Assembly: GCA_937890245.1 (NCBI GenBank)
Contig: CALACF010000351.1
Span: forward strand, 1-7,558
From: an uncultured Flavobacteriales bacterium
GTDB taxonomy: Bacteria > Bacteroidota > Bacteroidia > Flavobacteriales_D > Sanyastnellaceae
Direction: 5' to 3'
DNA: 7,558 nucleotides
Every line of letters starts with the position of its first letter. The first letter of the stretch is position 1. The position numbers were made by a program, and so were the translations under genes. Below the pieces are notes generated by a model. It ran no database searches, had not been told where the DNA came from, and worked only from the letters and a program-made list of their open reading frames with translations. Positions 1 to 5,167 of this stretch are shown one piece after another.

Positions 1-252
1 TATGGTTACGGCATGCTCGACGCCAAAACGCCAAGCTGCAGTTTTCACCAGGTCCGTAATTGCATCAGCCGCGGCGAGCTCCGCCAAGTCTACTTCGGCG
101 GTTGTGTGCACGGGGTAGTCGGAAGAAAAAGAAGCGTCATCCCAAGCAATGGGCTGGCCACCTTGAGAAACTTGGGCCGCGGCAGTAGAAACTGCGAGGA
201 CCCATAAGGCCGCCAGCAAGAGCTGGCGGCAGGGGTTCACGTTGAAGATCAT
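1..252 (-). CDS. Secreted protein N-terminus, probably a trypsin-like/lysyl-endopeptidase-type peptidase (3' end beyond window)
   Basis: An open frame of 84 codons runs from an ATG at 252-250 to the left edge with no stop, so the gene is truncated by the window. The protein starts MIFNVNPCRQLLLAALWVLA and continues into VSTAAAQ, a clear signal peptide with likely cleavage before the Gln. The mature part opens VSQGGQPIAWDD and later has DLAELAAADAITD and WRFGVEHAV. This layout (Q-x-S-x-GG-x-P, a DxAxLxAxD stretch, then RFG) resembles from memory the start of Bacteroidota secreted serine peptidases of the trypsin/lysyl-endopeptidase type. The catalytic domain is not in the window, so function is an inference. 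The start lies 21 bp after the stop of the large metallopeptidase gene, with an AAGGA seven bases before the ATG, which suggests co-transcription. I am confident that it is a gene and about half-confident that it is a peptidase. Confidence 0.8.
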   Translation of the reverse strand, partial: MIFNVNPCRQLLLAALWVLAVSTAAAQVSQGGQPIAWDDASFSSDYPVHTTAEVDLAELAAADAITDLVKTAAWRFGVEHAVTI

Positions 253-259
253 GGTTAAG

Positions 260-264
260 TCCTT
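260..264 (-). promoter_or_regulatory. Shine-Dalgarno-like site for the left-edge gene
   Basis: The minus strand reads AAGGA seven bases upstream of the ATG at 252. Neither of the other two visible starts has such a site, which is usual in Bacteroidota. Its presence in a 21-bp gap between genes supports the chosen start and translation from an mRNA shared with the upstream gene. Confidence 0.45.
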
Positions 265-273
265 GATGTTAAA

Positions 274-3200
274 TTATTCGGGACAGCTCGATCCAAAGAG
301 AGCAAGCATCTGGAGTATGTCACTGGTGGTGACACCGCCGTCGCCGGACATGTCGTAGTTGCAGCCCTCGGCGCAGCCAAACTCACTCAACACGAGCAGC
401 ATGTCTGATACACTGATGATGCCGTCGTTGTTCCAGTCGCCTATGCATGGCGGTGTGTCTGGGAAGAGCAGCGTGAGACCCGTCGCTTGTGGGTTTCCGC
501 CGATGGCGGTTCTGTATTGGATGTTCATCAGTAATTCTACCTCGCCGTCTGTGGTGAACTGTCCAATCAGCACGCGTCCCTCTGCATCTGGGTAGGCCGT
601 TGGCTCGAGGTCAGGATAGATGAACACCGAGCCGCCCGTGACGTTATTGATCACCAAATTGTTGCCTGCTTCAAAGTCGGTGAAGTCGATGCCAACTTGG
701 TTGATGTCTGCCGTGTTGTCTTCGCCACCAACCGTGATCCAGCTGTCGTACTGCAAGTCTGGGAAGGCGTCAAACAAGGCCGGGTTGACCAGCGCTGGTG
801 TTGCACCGCCCAATTCGTTCTGGTAGAAGCCCGTCGTTACATCGGCTTGCAGTGGGTACTCGTCATATCCAAAGACCGCGACCAATTGGTCTGTAGGGTC
901 TGTGAAATTGGCATACACACGGTAGGTCTCCATCGTGCCAACTGTGTTGTATCCCACGAGTTCGTAAGTTAACTCAGTGAAGCTTCCAGGCTCCTCATCG
1001 GTACAAGACCCGTCGTCATCTGTAGCATCGGCGTTGTAGTTGACAGCTTCAGGATCGGTACAGCCCGCGACTTCGTTGCCGTCGCACACGCCGTCACCGT
1101 CTAAGTCATTGTAGCAGTTGCCGTCGCAATCATAGTACTCATCGTCGATGTAGTAGCAGCTTCCGTCATCCGTGGTTGCGAAAGGATTGTAGTTGCAAGC
1201 GACCTCGTCGGTGCAGCCTGAAATGTCGCCGCCGATGCAAAACTCGGTAACGTCCATGTCGGCGTATGCCCCACCAGAAGCCAGGGTGATCCCCATCGAG
1301 TTCAAGGTGTAGTTGCCTTCGCCAAATGAACAACAAATGCCATCGCCAAATGAGTCATACATCGTCAAAGTGTAGCACCCGTTGTCCAAGCACCCGCTCT
1401 CCACATAACTGGAGTTTGCATTCGAGTAAGGCCCACCAGACCAAACAACATCTCCGTTGAAGTCTGTTACGGCCCATGTAATCTCTCCAGGGTAATTGTC
1501 CGTCAAAATGGTGAGCACGGTACAGTTGCAGTCCAAACCTGGGTCTGGGTAAATGCAACTGCCGTCGTCTATGGTGGCGTCCGCATCGTAGTTGCATGCT
1601 TCGGGGTCAGTACAACCAGTACAGCTGTAGTCGCAAGAGTTGTCGTCCATCGTAGCCTCGGCATCGAAGTTGCAAGCTGCAGAATCCGTACATCCCACCA
1701 AGCCGTCGCCCAAGCAAAAGACGGTCACATCAGAAGCTCCGAAGCTACCGCCAGCAGCCAATGTGTCGCCATCAATGGAAACCAAGCTGAAATCACCCGT
1801 GCCGTAATTGCAGCAGATGCCATCGCCAAATGAGTCGTAAATAGAGAAGGTGTAGCATCCAGCCCCTGGACAGAAGTTGGCAATGATCGTCTCGGCTTGG
1901 TTCTCATACGGCCCGCCTGACCATATCGAAGTGCCGTCCATATCGGTCAGTTCCCAAGTGGTTTCGCCCGGGTAGTTGTCAGTCAAAATTGTTATTTCCA
2001 GGCAAGCGCAGACTTCGCCGGGATCGACGAAGATGCAGCTTCCATCGTCCAGGGTGGCGTCGGGGTCGTAGTTGCATGCCAAATCATTGGTGCAGCCCGT
2101 ACAGCTGTAGTCGCAACTTCCATCGTTGAGATCGGCCTCAGCGTCAAAGTTGCAGGCTCCGCTTTCAGTGCAGCCGGCCGTGAAGTCTCCGAAACACAGG
2201 ATGGTTGTTTCCTCACTGCCGAATTCACCGCCTGCGGCCAACGTGTCATTTCCAGCCACCAAGGTGTAGCTGCCTGTGCCATACAGGCAGCAAATGCCGT
2301 CGCCAAACGCGTCATAGATGGTGAAGTCGTAGCAACCTGCACCGGGGCAGAATTCGACGTTTACCGTATCGAAGTCATTGTATGGACCACCTGACCAGAT
2401 TGTTGAGTCATTGGCATCGGTCAACGCCCAAGTGGTCTCCGCAGCCCAATCGTCCGTAATCAATGTCAACTCTAAGCAAGCACAGAGTCCATCGGCATCA
2501 GGGTAGATGCAGTCGCCGTCGTCGATCGTTGCGTCTGCATCGTAATTGCAGGCCGCTGCGTCCATGCAACCCGTGCAGCTGTAATCACAGCCGAAGTCAT
2601 CGGTTACCGCGTCAGCATCGTAGTTACAAGCAGCTGCGTCCATACATCCAAATGGGCCATCGCCCAAGCAGAACACCGTGGATTCAGAATCACCGAATTC
2701 TCCCCCAGAGGCCAATACAACGCCGCCTGAACTCAATTCGTAGTCTCCGGATCCCCAGTAGCAGCAAATGCCATCGCCGAAGGCGTCATACATGGTCAAG
2801 GTGTAGCACCCGTCTTCCATGCAAGTTGTTTCTGTGAAATCGGTCTCGCCTGCGTACGGTCCGCCCGACCAGATCACTGCGCCGCTTCCGTCCGTGATGT
2901 CCCACGTCGTTTCATCGCCCCAGTTGTCCAAATCGATGGCCAGGGTCACGCAAACGCAGTCCACGCCATCTTCAGGGAAGATGCAGCTTCCGTCGTCGAC
3001 CGTCGCGTCTGGGTTGTAGTTGCATGCCAATTCATTTGTACAACCAATACAGCTGTAATCACAGTTGCCGTCGTCGACAATGGCATCTGGATCGTAGTTG
3101 CATGCTTCGGGGTCCATGCAAGCTGAAACGCCGTCGCCGAAGCAAAATCCGGTGGCGTCCGAGAAGTCAAATTGTCCGCCCGCAGCCAAGGTGTCGCTAT

Positions 3201-4764
3201 TGGAGACCAGCGTGTAGCTTCCGTCTCCGAACAAGCCACAGCAGATGCCGTCGCCAAACACATCATACATCGTGAAGGTGTAGCAGTCGCTTGGAACGCA
3301 GGTCGATTCGGCGACTGTTGCGCTCGGGCTGCTGTATGGTCCGCCAGACCACACGACCACGCCTGTGGCCGATGTCAAGTCCCAGCTCGTCTCGCCAGAC
3401 CACTCGTCCAGGTTGATCGTCAGCTCGAGGTCGATGCCCTGCGAGTCCATGTTGAAGTCCGAAGAACCGCTGTCGTTTGAAGCATTTTCGTCAGTCCCGC
3501 CATTGGCGTTGCTACAGCTTGCGGTGAACGCGTGTGCGCCATCACCAGGCGTCAGTGTAGGCAATGCAAAAACAGCAGTCTGGCCAAATTCAAGAGAGCC
3601 AGTCCACGTTTCCGTGCCGACTTCCGTTCCGCTGAGGGCGTACGTAATGTCCAATGAAGTCAATACGTCGCCTCCATTGTTGAAGATCGTTATTTCAGGT
3701 ATGACATCTGTCGCGCAGAAAAATCCGCTGGGAGAAATCACATTGAGGATGGAGGCGTCCAGATCAAAGTCCGGTGTAGCTGGAACGCAGCCCATAGAAC
3801 TGAGCAGGCTGTGGCGTGCGCCACCGGGGGCAAAAGTTGCCGCCATGCGGTCGGATTGGCCCTGCGTAAAGAGGTTCATGCAGAGGTCAGAAGAGTAGTC
3901 CATATAATTCTGGACCATATCGACGGAACCGCAGCTGGACGAGCCCAAATCACAATTGTAGTTTGCTCCGTCGCTCTCAGGCGTGTCAGCAACAAAGTCG
4001 TCGACTCCACATCCACCGTCGCCCCAAATGTGTCTGAGGTTGAGCCAGTGACCCACTTCGTGGGTGGCTGTGCGGCCGAGATTGTAGATGCCTGCGCCGG
4101 GTCCATTGAGGCCGACATTTGGGTAGGCACAAACGATGCCGTCTGTAGCAGCGGCGCCTCCAGGGAATTGCGCATAACCGAGCAAACCACCGCCCAGATC
4201 ACCGACCCAGAAGTTCAAGTAATCACTTGCTGGCCAAGCGTCCGAGCCGCCCGAAGCAGTAAACTTGATGTTGTCGCTGGTTCCAAAAGAGCCCGACGTC
4301 GTGGCGACCCGCAAGATGCCATCTGTGGGTGCGCCGTTGGGGTCTCGCGTGGCCAGACAAAACTCGATCTCAGTGTCTGCAGCTTGCGCCCACTCAGCAT
4401 CTTGGTTGTCGTTGAGGTAGCGGAAGTCGTCCGTCAGAATTTGGACTTGCTCGAAAATCTTGCTGTCCGGAATGTTCTGTTGGTCGTTTGAATAAACGAT
4501 GTGGAAGACCACGGGGATCGTGATGACGACCGCCGCATCCGCCTGACCTGCGGCACGTGCGGCCTGCAAATTTTGGATGAAAGTTGCCGTCTGCGCTTCG
4601 AGCTGATGCTGTCGAGCTTCAAAGGATGGGAGCCCCATCATTTGCACGAATTTATCGTGCGCAGCACATTCGCGTTGTGGCGTCGCTTTGGTTTGGGCCG
4701 AGGCGCTGAGCGCGCCAAAAATAATCGCAGCACAAGCCACGAAGAGGTGAAAAGTCTTCTGCAT
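274..4764 (-). CDS. Large secreted M43-type zinc metallopeptidase with five tandem Cys/Asp-rich modules
   Basis: A 1496-aa secreted endopeptidase of the pappalysin/cytophagalysin (M43) type, presumably cleaving external proteins. The start at 4764 begins MQKTFHLFVACAAIIFGALS, a signal peptide ending near SAQ; a longer frame opens with TTG at 4836 and would bury that signal, so I reject it. Residues ~25-80 look like a prodomain. The zinc site HEVGHWLNLRH has His235, Glu236, His239 and His245, and the Met-turn NYMDYS has Met288. Residues ~331-438 form a CARDB-like Ig domain. Five tandem modules fill ~446-1258, each with CYTFTxYDxFGDGICC followed by two GCxDxxACNYxxxAxxDDGSC motifs. Residues ~1262-1437 form an unnamed beta-rich domain. 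The end (1440-1496) has two EF-hand/dockerin-like half-repeats. No type IX sorting domain follows. It is a paralogue of the 666-aa protein at 5168-7168. Substrate is unknown. Confidence 0.9.
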   Translation of the reverse strand: MQKTFHLFVACAAIIFGALSASAQTKATPQRECAAHDKFVQMMGLPSFEARQHQLEAQTATFIQNLQAARAAGQADAAVVITIPVVFHIVYSNDQQNIPDSKIFEQVQILTDDFRYLNDNQDAEWAQAADTEIEFCLATRDPNGAPTDGILRVATTSGSFGTSDNIKFTASGGSDAWPASDYLNFWVGDLGGGLLGYAQFPGGAAATDGIVCAYPNVGLNGPGAGIYNLGRTATHEVGHWLNLRHIWGDGGCGVDDFVADTPESDGANYNCDLGSSSCGSVDMVQNYMDYSSDLCMNLFTQGQSDRMAATFAPGGARHSLLSSMGCVPATPDFDLDASILNVISPSGFFCATDVIPEITIFNNGGDVLTSLDITYALSGTEVGTETWTGSLEFGQTAVFALPTLTPGDGAHAFTASCSNANGGTDENASNDSGSSDFNMDSQGIDLELTINLDEWSGETSWDLTSATGVVVWSGGPYSSPSATVAESTCVPSDCYTFTMYDVFGDGICCGLFGDGSYTLVSNSDTLAAGGQFDFSDATGFCFGDGVSACMDPEACNYDPDAIVDDGNCDYSCIGCTNELACNYNPDATVDDGSCIFPEDGVDCVCVTLAIDLDNWGDETTWDITDGSGAVIWSGGPYAGETDFTETTCMEDGCYTLTMYDAFGDGICCYWGSGDYELSSGGVVLASGGEFGDSESTVFCLGDGPFGCMDAAACNYDADAVTDDFGCDYSCTGCMDAAACNYDADATIDDGDCIYPDADGLCACLELTLITDDWAAETTWALTDANDSTIWSGGPYNDFDTVNVEFCPGAGCYDFTIYDAFGDGICCLYGTGSYTLVAGNDTLAAGGEFGSEETTILCFGDFTAGCTESGACNFDAEADLNDGSCDYSCTGCTNDLACNYDPDATLDDGSCIFVDPGEVCACLEITILTDNYPGETTWELTDMDGTSIWSGGPYENQAETIIANFCPGAGCYTFSIYDSFGDGICCNYGTGDFSLVSIDGDTLAAGGSFGASDVTVFCLGDGLVGCTDSAACNFDAEATMDDNSCDYSCTGCTDPEACNYDADATIDDGSCIYPDPGLDCNCTVLTILTDNYPGEITWAVTDFNGDVVWSGGPYSNANSSYVESGCLDNGCYTLTMYDSFGDGICCSFGEGNYTLNSMGITLASGGAYADMDVTEFCIGGDISGCTDEVACNYNPFATTDDGSCYYIDDEYYDCDGNCYNDLDGDGVCDGNEVAGCTDPEAVNYNADATDDDGSCTDEEPGSFTELTYELVGYNTVGTMETYRVYANFTDPTDQLVAVFGYDEYPLQADVTTGFYQNELGGATPALVNPALFDAFPDLQYDSWITVGGEDNTADINQVGIDFTDFEAGNNLVINNVTGGSVFIYPDLEPTAYPDAEGRVLIGQFTTDGEVELLMNIQYRTAIGGNPQATGLTLLFPDTPPCIGDWNNDGIISVSDMLLVLSEFGCAEGCNYDMSGDGGVTTSDILQMLALFGSSCPE
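991..3423 (-). repeat. Five tandem coding repeats, period 474-480 bp
   Basis: Inside the large metallopeptidase gene five near-identical blocks lie head to tail. Taking the Trp codon of each WSGGPY motif as landmark, they are at 3349, 2869, 2395, 1921 and 1441, giving steps of 480, 474, 474 and 480 bp (160, 158, 158 and 160 codons). Approximate units are 2944-3423, 2470-2943, 1996-2469, 1516-1995 and 991-1515. Each encodes a ~95-residue beta module (GETTW, WSGGPY, CYTFT, FGDGICC, LAxGGxF) and two ~22-residue Cys/Asp motifs. The last unit differs: its two motifs are separated by an Asp/Cys-rich insert (DCDGNCYNDLDGDGVCDGN). DNA identity persists locally: the 20-base string at 1337-1356 recurs exactly at 1817-1836. 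Copies probably arose by unequal recombination. Confidence 0.9.
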
Positions 4765-4806
4765 AAAGTCAAGATAATTTAAGGACAGGCCCCGGCTTGG
4801 TGACGC

Positions 4807-4837
4807 CCAAGTTAAGCTGTTATCCCTGCGCGACAAA
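4807..4837 (-). promoter_or_regulatory. Candidate promoter of the large metallopeptidase gene
   Basis: On the minus strand TTTG (4834-4837) is followed after 19 bases by TAACTTGG (4807-4814). The Bacteroidota consensus is TTG/TTTG, about 19 bases, then TAnnTTTG; the -7 element here has one mismatch. Transcription would begin near position 4800, leaving a leader of some 35 bases before the ATG at 4764. That also argues against the upstream TTG start at 4836, which would lie inside the promoter. Confidence 0.4.
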
Positions 4838-4938
4838 GTCTTCCGCGTATAATTCGACCAACCTCAATAGCCTTGTCATATGCTTGATCTAAATCGGTAG
4901 CATTTCGATATTTTTTCAGGCCTTTTTCTGAACAGGCC

Positions 4939-4968
4939 TTGCGGGTCGTTTTAAATGCACTAAATTTG
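4939..4968 (+). promoter_or_regulatory. Promoter of the tRNA-Gly gene
   Basis: TTG at 4939-4941 is followed by 19 bases and then TAAATTTG at 4961-4968, an exact match to the Bacteroidota -33/-7 consensus (TTG, ~19 bases, TAnnTTTG). The -7 element ends nine bases before the tRNA, so the primary transcript would have only a very short 5' leader for RNase P. Confidence 0.75.
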
Positions 4969-4977
4969 CCGACCCAA

Positions 4978-5050
4978 GCGAGAATAGCTCAGTTGGTAGA
5001 GCACAACCTTGCCAAGGTTGGGGTCGCGAGTTCGAGTCTCGTTTCTCGCT
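4978..5050 (+). tRNA. trnG: tRNA-Gly (anticodon GCC)
   Basis: The 73-base sequence folds as a complete cloverleaf. The acceptor stem pairs GCGAGAA with TTCTCGC, the D arm is GCTC-AGTTGGTA-GAGC, the anticodon stem CAACC/GGTTG encloses the loop TTGCCAA with anticodon GCC, and the T arm GCGAG-TTCGAGT-CTCGT contains the standard TTCGA core. The discriminator base is T, as expected for bacterial tRNA-Gly. The CCA end is not encoded (CAG follows) and must be added after transcription. It decodes GGC and GGU. It is transcribed alone on the plus strand from the promoter at 4939-4968 and ends at the terminator at 5067-5097. Confidence 0.97.
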
Positions 5051-5066
5051 CAGTTTTTGAGCAAAC

Positions 5067-5097
5067 AAAAGCCCCCGGAATTCCGGGGGCTTTTTTT
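5067..5097. terminator. Bidirectional intrinsic terminator between tRNA-Gly and the 666-aa peptidase gene
   Basis: The core is GCCCCCGG-AATT-CCGGGGGC (5071-5090), an 8-bp GC stem closed by AATT, flanked by AAAA on the left and seven T on the right. Bases 5067-5094 are a perfect 28-base palindrome. On the plus strand it follows the tRNA by 16 bases and has a T7 tract. On the minus strand the A tract becomes TTTTG, so it can also stop transcripts from the convergent gene that ends at 5168. Confidence 0.93.
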
Positions 5098-5167
5098 ATG
5101 CCTGCAGCTCGAGGATCATCTGGAGCTGATTAAGGACTGATCAAGAACCAATCTAGAATTGGCCTAC

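Noticed and set aside
13..207. Plus-strand 64-codon open frame at the left edge
   Set aside because: It is antisense to the signal-peptide-bearing partial gene at 1-252, which is far better supported.
274..445. Cellulosome dockerin
   Set aside because: Only weak half-repeats are present, no cohesin is in view, and the same tail occurs as a single half-repeat in the paralogue; a generic EF-hand-like tail is safer.
991..3423. CRISPR array
   Set aside because: Repeats are 474-480 bp, in frame and protein-coding, with no short repeat-spacer pattern.
3811..4491. Plus-strand open frame of 226 codons
   Set aside because: It is antisense to the catalytic domain of the large peptidase, whose zinc motif and Met-turn fix the true frame; the product has no recognisable domain.
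4765..4836. Longer N-terminus of the large peptidase from a TTG codon at 4836
   Set aside because: The extra 24 residues are not signal-like and would bury the clear signal peptide at MQKTFHLF; the TTG lies in the candidate promoter.
4978..5167. Integration site of a mobile element at the tRNA-Gly 3' end
   Set aside because: No integrase gene and no second copy of the tRNA 3' end is seen in the window.
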